A stretch of DNA of 64,000 bases from NCBI GenBank assembly GCA_033239125.1, contig BSWB01000002.1, positions 52,983,001 to 53,047,000 on the forward strand. The letters are read 5' to 3'. The position numbers were made by a program, and so were the translations under genes. This DNA is from Fagopyrum homotropicum (lineage: Eukaryota > Streptophyta > Magnoliopsida > Caryophyllales > Polygonaceae). This document shows positions 31,141-41,371 of this stretch, piece by piece (position 1 is the first letter of the stretch; each line of letters starts with the position of its first letter). The notes beneath the pieces are model-generated. The model worked only from the letters and a program-made list of their open reading frames with translations, was not told where the DNA came from and did not search any database.

Positions 31141-32689
31141 TGGAATATCCGAAAAATTTAAAACCCGTTTAATACCAGATTCCGATCCGCCAACCTTAAT
31201 TCTTTTCAATAAAAGAAAACGATATTAAATTCTATCATTTAATGTGACCTTGATTCGCATAAAATGATAATTTATGTAACCCGTAAATAATTCCGTAATA
31301 ATTTTAAAAAAACCGAAGAACGGTTCCGGGCGAATAACGAGTATTCTTTCAGCCCCTTTTGTTTTAATTGAGGAGCAGGCCCAGTTCTGGCCCATTAGAC
31401 CCGGCCCAATGACTTTGTAGTCAGCCCATATTCTGATCCTAAACCTAATTAATTTAAACCTAATCTAATGACTCTAACCTAATCATCAGCCCCGTACGTT
31501 ACCCTCTCTTGCATCCTTCTGCACGATCGACAACAACAACAGCAACCTTCGGCGTTTCCAGGCAACTACAACCCGAGTTGAAGGCGTCCGACCACCGACC
31601 CTCCCAGACAGCCTTCCTCTGCGCCGGAGCCTGCTTCAGCTACCCGGACTGGTAAGTGTTGCTTCTCTCCTTCTCCGGTTTCCTTCGAGTCTGAACATTA
31701 CTGATCGGTGCTCCATCATCAGCCTTCTTCACTAGCGTCGACAGCAGCGCCCCAAGTCCACCATCACGCAGCCACGGAAGTAACGGCCGAAACCACCGCA
31801 TCGAGTTGAGACTAGGTATAGTCGTCCCCTCTTTCCTGAATTACGTTAATCCCGCATGTTTCTGAATGGATGTATCGTATCCTTTCCACCAGTGCTGAAC
31901 GCGAGGCTGCAACCGCCTTCACCGACGAGCGCGAGGTTGCACCGCCCTTCACCGTTGACGTTTAACCAGTGAGCGATTGCGATACTCGACTGCCGATATC
32001 GAATTGAGCCTTCTTCTTCTGAACGTGACAACCTCTTAATTGAATCGTAAGTGTATGTATAACGGGCTGTGACATCACTGCCCAGCTCTGACAGGTGACT
32101 GGGAGGTTCTCTATACTTAGACCATACAAGTACAAGGTGAGATGCATCGGATCCATTCCTGATGGTTACACAGGGGCGGAGGCGAGGTTTGGGAATCCCT
32201 CGTGTCACAACATAAGTATCATTAGTAAGAGTGAATGACCTAAGTAAAGATAAGAAATGGATTGTTTGAAAGCATGATGAGTGTTTACTTTTACTATGAT
32301 GTGTGTGTGTGCTATTCTTCATTTGTCTAACGTTTAGATAGCTAGCTAACGGTTGTTCTGTTGTGTTGTTTAGATTTACCGCATGTTAGAGCAATAACTG
32401 AGTGATCCGAAAGTAGTGGTCAGCCAGGTCTCCGTACTCCTTAGAGTGGGCTTGGGTGTTTGCTTTGTTGTTTCTTTCTTCGTATTAAGACAGTTAGACT
32501 TTTATGTTTTTGTAAGTACCTTTGGTTGTTAGGCGTTGTTGCATTCATTTCTTTAAAATATTGTTTTATGAATTTCGGTTTTTCTTATATGTGTCTTGTT
32601 GCAAGATCCTAGTAAAATTGTTGTCAAAATGAGGTTGGGACCCATTGTGAGGTCCTAACCTTCGAGTTCTGAGAATTCGGGGTGCTATA
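31141..32689 (+). repeat. T3 3' LTR (1549 bp, internally deleted)
   Basis: TGGAATATCCG to GGGGTGCTATA, aligned with the 5' LTR except for an 845-bp deletion whose ends share TAAG (5' LTR 25093-25096 and 25938-25941). Flanked by TGGTT. Confidence 0.9.
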
Positions 32690-32694
32690 TGGTT

Positions 32695-33569
32695 TTTATT
32701 TGGTTTTCTTTATTCAATCTTAATTTTGATTCAAAGATGAAAATGATTGGCTAAAAACCTGGTGATTCTGGCGAGAATAGTTTATGATTGAGGCTTAGAT
32801 GATGATAGACTGAACTCATTTAACCATTTGGACCTTGAGAGTTGAGATTTAACCTTTACGACATCGGAAAATCGGACTGTTCTTGAGCAGATCGGCCGAG
32901 TTTTACCAAGAACAGCCCGAGTTTTCCTTCCGACATCCTTTAATTGTTTTATCCTTTAACCAAAGTTATACCTTGCCTAAATCCTAACCTTTCTAACCCC
33001 TATCCAAGTGTAAGAAGAGACTTCATCATTGATTCTTCACTTGATAGTCAAAGTTTTCAAGATTTGGGTAATAGAGAGACTCAACATCCTCTATTAAGGT
33101 TGAGTGTGCCGCTCATCTTTACCTTTGACAGTCATATCCTTGGGTTCGGGTGGATAGTTTGAGTGTTAATCTTTCCTTTGAGTACTCTTCTTAATGAGAC
33201 TCAACATCCTTCGGGTTGAGAGCTTCTAAGTTGGGATAAGTGAGTAGTGGAACTTCACCGTACATTATTCCTTTCATCGAAACACATAACCTTGACAACG
33301 CCAACTCTGTCCTTTGATCTTTAGAAGTGTCTTGAATCGAAAGCCGCAGTCGGATACTTGAATCCTTGGAATCATTTGTCTCCTATATATTTACAAATGC
33401 TTTTGCATCTTGCCAGATATTTTGAAATCGATTTTATTCTCACCAAATCCCTGAGTTCGACTTTGGAATATCTTGGCTTACTACAGTTGATCCGTACACT
33501 ACGGGTTCGCTTTTGCATAAGTTCTGGATATAAATTTAAGACTTTGACGCACACACTTTCGATCGAACA
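32695..33569 (+). repeat. R2 5' LTR, second part
   Basis: Continues the R2 LTR after the T3 duplication and ends GATCGAACA. It carries the block GGCTTAGATGATGATAGA (near 32793) shared with N1, R3 and R4 LTRs, and the leader hairpin at 32877-32915. Confidence 0.8.
32877..32915 (+). promoter_or_regulatory. R2 leader palindrome (slot A)
   Basis: Exact outer arms CTGTTCTTG (32877-32885) and CAAGAACAG (32907-32915) around CGGCCG (32893-32898). Allowing for the T3 insertion it lies about 450 bp downstream of the TATACA box. Confidence 0.6.
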
Positions 33570-33575
33570 AGTTTT

Positions 33576-33594
33576 TGGCGCCGTTGTCGGGGAT
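33576..33594 (+). promoter_or_regulatory. R2 primer binding site (tRNA-Asp)
   Basis: TGGCGCCGTTGTCGGGGAT, one mismatch from the tRNA-Asp complement, six bases after the LTR end. The S2 insertion duplicated ATTTG at its 3' edge. Confidence 0.85.
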
Positions 33595-34443
33595 TTGTGT
33601 TACGTCTAGGAATAGATGTGATGTGCACGCAATAAGTCTTAAATTTATACTCGTTATATTTATCCTAACTCCTAGCGAACCCGCAGTGTACGGGACGTTT
33701 GTAGAAAGGTAAGTATTCCGAGGTCGAACGCAAAGACTAAGGTGAAATAGAGTCAAGCTATGATCAAAGATAGTGTGAATCTAGACTAAGATAAGATGAA
33801 GAACAAAGAAAATGGAAAACTCAATGTTTTTGTTGGTTTTTATGGTGATCAAGCAAAGATCACAAGTCAAGCAAGGAAATAAAACAACTAACAAATTAGG
33901 CTAGCAAACTAGTAAGTAACACAAAACACAAGTATAAGATCAAGAGAGAAAAGTAGATTCTAGAGGTCAAGATTTCCGGTTATGGCATTGGACTCAAGGT
34001 TCTAAGGATCCTAAGGACAAGCTGCGGTGTTTGGGAAAGAATGTTCTCTAATGGAAGCGATTACCGGGTAAGTCTCTCACTTCACTAATCCCGCATCAAA
34101 CTCCTATTACCGGGTAGGTCTCAAGGGGTTAGAGTAAGGAGTTCCGCACAAACTAGATGCTACTTAAGGGTAACCCTCTCCTTACCGGGTAAGTCTCGGA
34201 ATAGGGCAATCTCAAGCAATAATCCTAGCACACTCGATCCAATAGCGGCTTATGAGGCTCACTACTACCTAGCATTCATCATCTTAGGTATCTAAGGTCG
34301 GAAAGCATCGGGTAGATCTCTTCCCTCACTTAGATTGGTAGCATTAGGTGATCCTAAGCTAAATTAGGCTTAATAAACACTAGGATTTAAACAACCAAAC
34401 ACCCTAGCATGCAGATTTATCATTTAGAGAGCAACAGAAGAAT

Positions 34444-34499
34444 AAATCGGTCTGTTCTACAGATAAATCGGCCGATTTATCTGATGAACAGGTCGATTT
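34444..34499 (-). promoter_or_regulatory. S2 leader palindrome (slot A), 56 bp
   Basis: The halves 34444-34471 and 34472-34499 pair at 24 of 28 positions. The inner 24 bp (34460-34483) are perfect and centre on CGGCCG. CTGTTC and GAACAG outer arms are present. About 470 bp downstream of the TATA-like box. Confidence 0.65.
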
Positions 34500-35040
34500 T
34501 TCCTTCTGTTGTGAGTTTCGTGCATATAAATCATCCTAAACTGACATTTAAGCCCATCCTATCATCACCCTAGCCATAACCATCAATCCATCACTCTAAA
34601 ATCACAAGAAACTAGCCAATAATATGCATATCAAGATCCGAAATCATCAAACAAGCAAACATGGTGTTCATAGATGAGTAATGAAAGATGAGTAAGCAAA
34701 ATCAATAAATCTCAGCCAAAGACTAGTTGTAGCAAGACTTACAAACTCTAGAATGAAGATTCAAAACGTTCTCAACAATCCTTGCAATTAGTTCTCCGAT
34801 CCAAGACTACAAAATCACTCAAAATCACTCTAAACTCTTAGAATGGTGTTCTTCTTCTTCCTTCAATCTTTTAGAGCTTTTCTTCTCCTCCAATCCTCCT
34901 CCCAAATTGATGAGCTGTGAATGAGAGTGTGTGTGAGGAGAGATGCTCAGCAACCACCTGAGGGACCACTTATATTCTCCACCAAGAGCAAGGACGGACA
35001 AGAGATCGTGGGACACGTGGCTTAAGCTGTCAAAGCCTCA

Positions 35041-35096
35041 AAAATCGACCCAGTGGACAAAAATCGGACGATTTATCTGCTTGCTGGTCCGATTTT
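35041..35096 (-). repeat. S2 promoter-proximal words (slot B)
   Basis: AAAATCGACCC, AAAAATCGGACGATTTAT and GGTCCGATTTTC lie 67-122 bp upstream of the TATA-like box. Confidence 0.55.
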
Positions 35097-35532
35097 CTTC
35101 AGCAGAAAGGTGTTATGCTCGTTTAGCCATGAGTTGATCCATTGCTCGCACCAATAGTGGTCTTTGTGTCCTTTGTTGCTCCAATTATGCTCCTCCTTAG
35201 CCTTGGATGTGTACCATCATGAGGCTTGGTCCTCAAATGTATCGGTTAATGTCCAAAAGACCCCCGAAATACCTACAAAGCAACGCACAAGTCCGTGTAG
35301 ACGTCTATCTCGACAAAATACGTAAATTGAGTGCAAACGTCGCGAATTTGTGCTAAACCATGCATGAATGAGTGATGAATCTATCTAAATGATTACCTAA
35401 TCCTAAGTCATAAATCTTGTTATCAATTTGGTCTAGACCAAATTCGGTTTTTCGGTTGTTTGGCTTGGGAGCTTTTGCTCTTGTTATTTGATCTTTCTAC
35501 CTTAGTGATCTTGCATATTTCTCTTTAGGTAT

Positions 35533-36657
35533 ATGCGAAGGTCTAGATCCACTAAAGACCTCGTTCCTTTTGATCCTGAACTGGAGAAAACTTTGAAGAA
35601 AAAGTTAAGAGAGAAAAAGATGGCTGAACATAATGAGAATAACACCCAACAGAAGTTGGATAAAACTCGAGCTCAACTCAAATTAAGTGAGAGAGCATGT
35701 ATTGAAGAATAAGCTTCCGCTCGTGCTGATATAGAGCGAAATCAGTTTCAAATAGATGAGCTTCAGGCGATGACTTTAGAGATGAAATTGGAGAAAAGTA
35801 ATAGCGCCAAGAAAAAGGGAGCTAAATTATCTAGAGCTGAATCATCCGATGATGATGACATGCCGGAGTTGGAGGAGATACCTCCAGTAAATCTTCGAGC
35901 CTATGTTGATCCTCACCCTTATGCTAGAGAGGCGAGAGCTGCTAATGTCATGGCTGAACCACGAACCCTTGGGCAACGAATGAACCCAATTCAACAACCG
36001 CGCCGTCTAGGTGTGAATCTTGGAGAGCAAGATGATCATGACTTAGGAATACGTCCACAAGTCATTACTATGATCCGCCAAAATCAGTTTGGTGGAACAG
36101 AAGTTGAATCTCCGCATCAACATTTGCAAAATTTTGAGATTCTTATGGAAACTTTGAAACCTCCAAGTGTTACCAACAACAACTACAAGTTGAGACCGTT
36201 CTTCTTCTCTTTGAAGGACAAAGCTTTAGCTTGGTATCAAGCTCTTCCAACTGAAAGACTTAATACATGAGAGAACTTGACTTCGAAATTCCTCACCAAG
36301 TTCTTTCCGCCATCCAAAACGGTGGAATTGAGAGCTAAGATAAATGCTTTTTTTATGAAACCTAACGAAAGTTTGTTTAAATCTTGGGAAAGGTTTCAAG
36401 ATCTTCTATTGGATTGCCCACACCATGACATTTTAAAGCTGAAATTGTTGGAGATTTACTACAAGGGATTGGATGTGGAAACACAATTCAAACTTCAATC
36501 TCTTTCTTGTGGTACATTTATGGATATGAGAGAAGATGATGCTTGTGACTTCATTGAGAAGCAAGCTCAAGTGATTGAGAAGTATTTCCATAGGAAAGTT
36601 GATGGTGGGAATTGGAATTCGGGAGATCCAGGAGCAAAGTTAAATCAAGCAGCTTAA
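35533..36657 (+). pseudogene. R2 gag, broken by three stops
   Basis: The ATG at 35533 matches the R4 and R3 gag starts (MRRSR). Stops occur at about 35710 (TAA), 36268 (TGA, in a WEN context) and 36655 (TAA). N-terminal charged coiled coil, then acidic DDDDMPELEE, EPRTLGQRMNPIQQPRRLGV, and the capsid domain (FFFSLKDKALAWYQALP, SWERFQDLLLDCPHHD, LLEIYYKGLDVETQF). Same layout as R3. The stretch 36660-36870 corresponds to the Asn-rich gag tail and is frame-shifted. Known role: particle protein packaging the RNA. Confidence 0.85.
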
Positions 36658-36869
36658 ACTAAAATCTTTTCCCTCAACAATGAGATTAAGGAGCTTACCA
36701 GCCTTCAAAGGACGAAGGAGCAAGATGTTGGCTACCTAGGAAGGGAAATCAAGGCAATAGGAACAACTACCGGAACAATAATTGAAACAAGAACAACAAT
36801 AATAATTCCAACAACAATTGGAGGTCCAACCAACAAAATCCCGGTAATCCCTATTCACATGCTGAAAAT

Positions 36870-38369
36870 GTGCTAACATCTCCATCTTCTTCTACTCCTT
36901 TGAAAAGTCAGGGTCAAACATCGAATAGTTCGAACAAGCCGGAGAAGGATAGGTTCGATTTCATGATGGAAACAATCTTGGGGAAAATCCAAGGAATGGA
37001 GAGTCACATCACTTCGATTCATAAAGCACAAAAAGCTTTAGAGAATCAAGTACTCAGCAAAGCCGGAGAAGTTCCTAGAGATCAAGGGAAGCTTCCCGGA
37101 AAGACGGAAGACAACCCAAAGGGGCGAGTAATGGTAATTACGACTAGAAGTGGTGTAACAACCACCGATCCACATCCCAAACTAGTTGAAGCACCCACTG
37201 AAAATGAAAAGAAGAAGGAAAAAGTGAAGGAAGATGTTTATGTTCCTCCTCCCGCTTACAAACCACCTCTACCTTTCCCCCAATCTAGAGCAAGAGCGCG
37301 TCTAGACAAACATTTCAGTAAGTTTATTGATCTTATGAGTAAGTTGCATGTCAATATACCTTTTATGGATGCAATTTTAGGTATGCCAGCTTATGGAAAG
37401 TTCCTAAAGGAGATCCTCTCTAACAAGAGGAAACTAGAAGATTTCGGTGAAGTTAAGATGAGTACAGAGTCATCCGAACTGATCAAGACTATGACGGAGA
37501 ATATGCCACCTAACCTACATGATCCAAGATCATTTTGCATACCTATTACCTTAGGGGAAGTCACATATGATGCACTTTGTGACCTTGGGGCAAGCGTAAG
37601 CATCATACCACTTACTTTGTGCAAGGCAGTTGGTTTAGGAGAGCCTAGACCGGTGAAGATGACACTCTACATGGCTGATCGTTCCATAACTAGACATGTT
37701 GGGATCATAGAGGACATTCCCGTAAAACTTGGTAAGTTTTACATGCCTATAGATTTTGTTGTACTTGACATTTCCGCAGATTATCCAATTCCCATCATAC
37801 TTGGGAGGCCATTCCTTGCGACCTCCGGATGCATGGTTGATTGCAACAATGAGCAGCTATCATTCAACATAGGAGAAGAGAAAGTGGAATTTGTACTCTC
37901 CTCCTTGATCAAAGAGCCAGCTGTAGGAGAAGATGTCTTTAACATCTTTGATGAAGAAGAGTCTAGAGAAGTGGTGAGTTCAATATTGATCAAAGATCCA
38001 CTTCAAAAGGTTCTTAGCATGAGTATCATTGAAGAAGGAGTGGAACATGATTGTGATGATGAGATTCAAGCATTGGAAGATGTAGAGGAAGAGCCAGAAG
38101 CAAGATTTAAAGAGCTGAAAAGAGCTCCGGAAGAAGCTGAAAAAATCGACCTACACAAAGCAGATCGACTGATTTTGGAAAATGCAAGTCGATTTTTGAC
38201 AATAGAAAGAAAAATTGGGTCAGAGATCGACCGATTTGCGTCAAGGGAGGTCGATTTTTCGGCAAAATCTCTGACTTCTACCAATTCAATAGCAATTGTT
38301 CTTAACTGTAGTAGCACACTTCCTCAACCTTCAGAGGCTTCTCCAATGACGCTCCATGGTCAAGAATAA
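36870..38369 (+). CDS. R2 gag tail, aspartic protease and linker (499 codons)
   Basis: Longest open piece of R2. Residues 1-80 are the gag tail with a coiled coil (MESHITSIHKAQKALENQV). About 90-180: proline-rich PPPAYKPPLPFPQ. About 225-345: retroviral-type protease, with active site CDLGASVSIIPL (DLGA in place of the usual D-S/T-G) and flap-side IILGRPFLATSG. The rest is an acidic linker to RT. The DNA encoding residues ~425-470 is a cluster of ATCGACCGATTT-like words (38140-38270). It ends at TAA 38367; relatives read on into RT. Confidence 0.85.
   Translation: MLTSPSSSTPLKSQGQTSNSSNKPEKDRFDFMMETILGKIQGMESHITSIHKAQKALENQVLSKAGEVPRDQGKLPGKTEDNPKGRVMVITTRSGVTTTDPHPKLVEAPTENEKKKEKVKEDVYVPPPAYKPPLPFPQSRARARLDKHFSKFIDLMSKLHVNIPFMDAILGMPAYGKFLKEILSNKRKLEDFGEVKMSTESSELIKTMTENMPPNLHDPRSFCIPITLGEVTYDALCDLGASVSIIPLTLCKAVGLGEPRPVKMTLYMADRSITRHVGIIEDIPVKLGKFYMPIDFVVLDISADYPIPIILGRPFLATSGCMVDCNNEQLSFNIGEEKVEFVLSSLIKEPAVGEDVFNIFDEEESREVVSSILIKDPLQKVLSMSIIEEGVEHDCDDEIQALEDVEEEPEARFKELKRAPEEAEKIDLHKADRLILENASRFLTIERKIGSEIDRFASREVDFSAKSLTSTNSIAIVLNCSSTLPQPSEASPMTLHGQE
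38140..38270. repeat. R2 coding-region cluster of TCGACCGATTT words
   Basis: AAAAATCGACC, AGATCGACTGATTTT, AAGTCGATTTTT, GAGATCGACCGATTT and GGTCGATTTTT occur within 130 bp of the protease-RT linker. Confidence 0.65.
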
Positions 38370-38390
38370 TCAATCAAAGCACCACCTTCA

Positions 38391-39393
38391 TTGGAATTGA
38401 AACCCCTCCCTACACATCTAAGGTATGCATTCCTTGGACCTAACTCAACATATCCTGTTATAGTTAGCACAAGCTTGAGCGATGATGAACTTGAGAAGCT
38501 TATGAATGTTCTGAAACAACATAGGAAAGCCCTAGGCTATACCATTGATGATTTAGTAGGCATTAAACCTTCTCTCTATATGCATAAGATCTTAATGGAA
38601 GAGGATTACAAACCTTCACGTCAACCTCAACGACAGTTAAATCCGATCAAGAAAGAGGTCGTGAAGAAAGAAATCCTTAAGTTACTTGATGCATGTATCA
38701 TCTTTCCTATTTCTGATAGCAAGTGGTGAGCCCCCTCCAAGTATATCCAAAGAAAGGAGGTATGACCGTTGTTGCTAACAAGAACAACGAACTCATTCCT
38801 ACAAGAACATTTACGGGATGGAGAATGTGCATCGATTACCGTAAACTGAATGTTGCCACAAGGAAGGACCATTTCCCCCTCCCTTTCATTGACCAAATGT
38901 TGGAAAGGTTAGCCTAACACTCTTACTTTTGTTATCTAGATGGATATAGTGGTTTCTTTTAGATTCCCATTCATCTGGACGATCAAGAGAAGACAACTTT
39001 AACATGCTCATGGGGTACGTTTGCCTACAGAAGGATGTCATTCGGTTTATGCAATGCTCCAGCCACCTTCCAAAGGTGTATGATGGCAATCTTTTCAGAA
39101 TATGTAGAGAATATCATGGAAGTATTCATGGACGACCTCTTGGTATATGGTTCTTCTTTGATAATTGCCTCTCTAACCTTTCCCTCGTTCTTAAGAGATG
39201 CGAAGACACCAACCTGGTCTTGAACTGGGAAAAGTGTCACTATATGGTTACTGAAGAAATTTTGTTAGGACATTTGATTTCGAATCGGGGAATTGAAGTT
39301 GATAGGGCTAAGATTGAAACTATAGAGAAGCTACCTCCTCCATCTTCGGTGAAAGGAGTTAGGAGCTTTTTGGGACATGCAGGTTTCTATAGG
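38391..39393 (+). pseudogene. R2 reverse transcriptase, truncated
   Basis: Pieces in three frames: ELKPLPTHLRYAFLG at the start, a frameshift at 38727 (SDSKW|VSPLQ), a stop at about 38915 (after QMLERLA), a stop near 38958 in YSGFF|IPIH, and a frameshift near 39160. Catalytic segments: YLDGYSGFF (38932 onward) and FMDDLLVYG (about 39128-39154, YxDD box as FMDD). Ends in FLGHAGFYRR at about 39393, joining unrelated sequence; RNase H and integrase are absent. Confidence 0.85.
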
Positions 39394-39657
39394 AGAACTT
39401 ACGGTATCTTAAATCTTTCGCGATTGGTTCAATCACACTTATCATCTTGACTCCAAAGCTTAGGAGCACCTATAGAAAACTTTACGTCTTGAAGGAATAC
39501 CACCTTTAACCTTGCTAGAGTGTACACATCTCGTCTCTGATTCGCATCTTCAGTTGTCCACGCATCTTCTGGAATAACTTAAGTTCGTTATCTCTATTGG
39601 TCTCGTTGTCGTATAAGCATGGCTTCTTTGGAACCACATCCACACCTTAATGTTACT
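39394..39657. other. Unassigned fragment between R2 and R3
   Basis: No recognised domain. Together with 51673-52351 it formed one sequence before R3 inserted (TTACT at 39653-39657 and 51668-51672), so it is probably an internal T4 fragment, inferred from position only. Confidence 0.45.
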
Positions 39658-40257
39658 TGTTCGCCACTTAGCATGCGTGCAAATAAGCTTTAAATATAAA
39701 ACTAGAAATCAAGCAAGCGAACCCGCAGTGTACGGAACGATATAGTCGAGCAAGAATTCCAGAGTATCGAACACAGGGATTTGGGGGGAACAAATTCAAT
39801 TATAGGTTATCAAGCGAGTAAATGTAAGAAGCTTTTCAAGTATTAGGAAAACAACAATCCTAAAGATCCAGGAATCCAGCTGTGGTAATCGATTCAAGAT
39901 ATACTAATGATGTAAGGACAGAGTTGAGGGTTGCAAAGGTATGCTAATGTAAGGTAATCGTACGGTGAAGTTCCAAAAACCTTATATGACCCACCTAGAA
40001 GACACTCTCTATAAAGGTTGTTGATGCTTCAGTATAGAAAGATTCTAAAGGTAAGAATTAACGTCAAATACCCAAACTTGTAATCCAAGGATCAAGACTA
40101 ACTAAACCGATTAAGGTTGTGACACTCACAATCGAGGTGGAGGTTGTTGAGGCTTCACTACCACCTAGAGAAGGCAAGCCAAGACTAAGTTAAAGCAAAT
40201 CTTTAACTTTGGATTAAAGTAAAAGCAAGTTCGTAACTTAACACAAAATTACGGGTA

Positions 40258-40292
40258 GTTCTTGAGTTCCACGGCCGTGGAACCTCAAGAAC
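40258..40292 (-). promoter_or_regulatory. R3 leader palindrome (slot A)
   Basis: GTTCTTGAGTTCCACGG pairs with CCGTGGAACCTCAAGAAC, with one bulged base; centre CGGCCG at 40272-40277. The second LTR has the same structure at 50554-50588. About 525 bp downstream of the TATA box. Confidence 0.65.
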
Positions 40293-40904
40293 AGACCGTG
40301 GATTAGGGTTGTCGTCGATTCTCTCTAACTCTCAGGGTCCAATCTGTTTACGATCGATCTATCATCATCTAAGCCACAACTATCAACCCTTCACCTTAGA
40401 ATTGTTAAGGGTTTTTAGCCAACAATAGTCATATTGATATCGAATTCAAGGTTTAAGAGATTGAAAGATGAAAACTTCCGAAAACCTTCAATAACTTTCA
40501 AAGTAATCTCGAATCCACAAGTCAAGAACAATATCGTCAATAGATTCGGAATAACACAAACAATCACAATCTTAGATAAGAAGGAAGAACGGGATGTCAA
40601 TCCGTCTTCTAAATCAAACCTAAGCAAGAAGCGAAATCTCCTTGCAAACAATATTCCGAATCTTCGATCTTCCGTCAATCCGGAAATCCCAATGACAAAG
40701 CGCAAAAAATCTCTCTAACACAATCTCCGCTAAATGCGAAATTAGGGCAATTCCAAGCGCAAGCGTAAGATGCGTCTATGCGTAAGCGAAGGTGACGGAA
40801 TCTCTCTTCGTCCGTCCTTTTATAGTGCAAGATAAAATATCGGCCCGGCCCAATTGCGTAGGAGATCGTGGCTTAAAGTGTGGCGAAAAAGATCGCCAAG
40901 ATCA

Positions 40905-41075
40905 CGGTCGTGGAAGGGTTCCACGGCCGTAATTTAGAGCGTGGAAATCAACACGGTTTGACACAACTCCTCCACGGCCGTAGAAGTTGCTGGAATGAAC
41001 CACGCTTCCCTTGCCATGGTTCCACGGCCGTGGACTTGAACGTGGAAATCAGTACGGCCGTATTTTAGAGCGTGG
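40905..41075 (-). repeat. R3 promoter-proximal word cluster (slot B)
   Basis: Four CGGCCG-centred words (40924, 40976, 41026 and 41054 regions) plus CACGGTCGTGGAA and GAGCGTGG half-words, 80-250 bp upstream of the TATA box. The copy in the other LTR is at 51195-51365. Confidence 0.65.
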
Positions 41076-41371
41076 TTTAGGGCTAGAACGTGATTCTTCC
41101 TTAGTCTCGTGCATCCTTCAAGTTGGCACTCCCTTAGCTCCTAGGAATGTCCTCAATCAATGGACATGTTCAATCAACTCCATCCTTGCTCAATTCTGTT
41201 CGGAAATAGCTCTCAATTGCCTATAATCAACATAAAGCTTGTGTAGATCTCTATATCGACATTATAGACAAACTAGCTCACAAATACATCAATGCTCAAT
41301 CAATGACTATCAATATGGATCAAATACACTTAGAAAACGTGCCTAAAATATCACAATATTTCATGCTAACA

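Larger units (their letters stand above)
24175..32689 (+). mobile_element. T3: chromovirus (Ty3/gypsy, Tekay-like), nested in R2 LTR
   Basis: Two LTRs (24175-26587 and 31141-32689), tRNA-Met-type primer site, purine tract before the 3' LTR, integrase plus chromodomain at the end of pol, and TGGTT duplicated at 24170-24174 and 32690-32694. The polyprotein is broken, and nothing recognisable as gag, protease or RT fingers was found in 26604-28960. The two LTRs differ by an 845-bp deletion. Confidence 0.9.
33598..35425 (-). repeat. S2: solo LTR, Tat-like (1828 bp)
   Basis: Plus strand TGTTACGTC to GTTATCA, with ATTTG duplicated at 33593-33597 and 35426-35430. GCGAACCCGCAGTGTACGG near its left end is shared with N1 and R3 LTRs in minus orientation. 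TATAAG box (minus, 34969-34974). A 24-bp perfect palindrome lies at 34460-34483 inside a 56-bp imperfect one. Confidence 0.9.
23426..39393 (+). mobile_element. R2: Tat-like gypsy element carrying two later insertions
   Basis: Plus strand: LTR 23426-24174 plus 32695-33569 (split by T3), tRNA-Asp primer site 33576-33594, S2 immediately after it, gag from 35533, protease, and RT to about 39393, where it is cut. RNase H, integrase and 3' LTR are missing. Coding parts are closely related to R3 and R4 but have many stops. Confidence 0.8.
39658..41371 (-). repeat. R3 3' LTR (1714 bp)
   Basis: Plus strand TGTTCGCCACTTAGC to TTTCATGCTAACA. TATAAAAG (minus, 40817-40824), leader hairpin 40258-40292 and word cluster 40905-41075. 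Confidence 0.95.

Noticed and set aside
31846..32322. 158-codon minus-strand ORF
   Set aside because: Antisense ORF in the T3 3' LTR. It exists because the 845-bp deletion joins two short antisense frames that are separate in the 5' LTR (24891-25076 and 25937-26212).
40905..41075. Repeated CCACGGCCGTGG words considered as a CRISPR-like or satellite array
   Set aside because: Spacing is irregular, the words are 12-18 bp, and the sequence between them is conserved among LTR copies; this is plant retrotransposon DNA.
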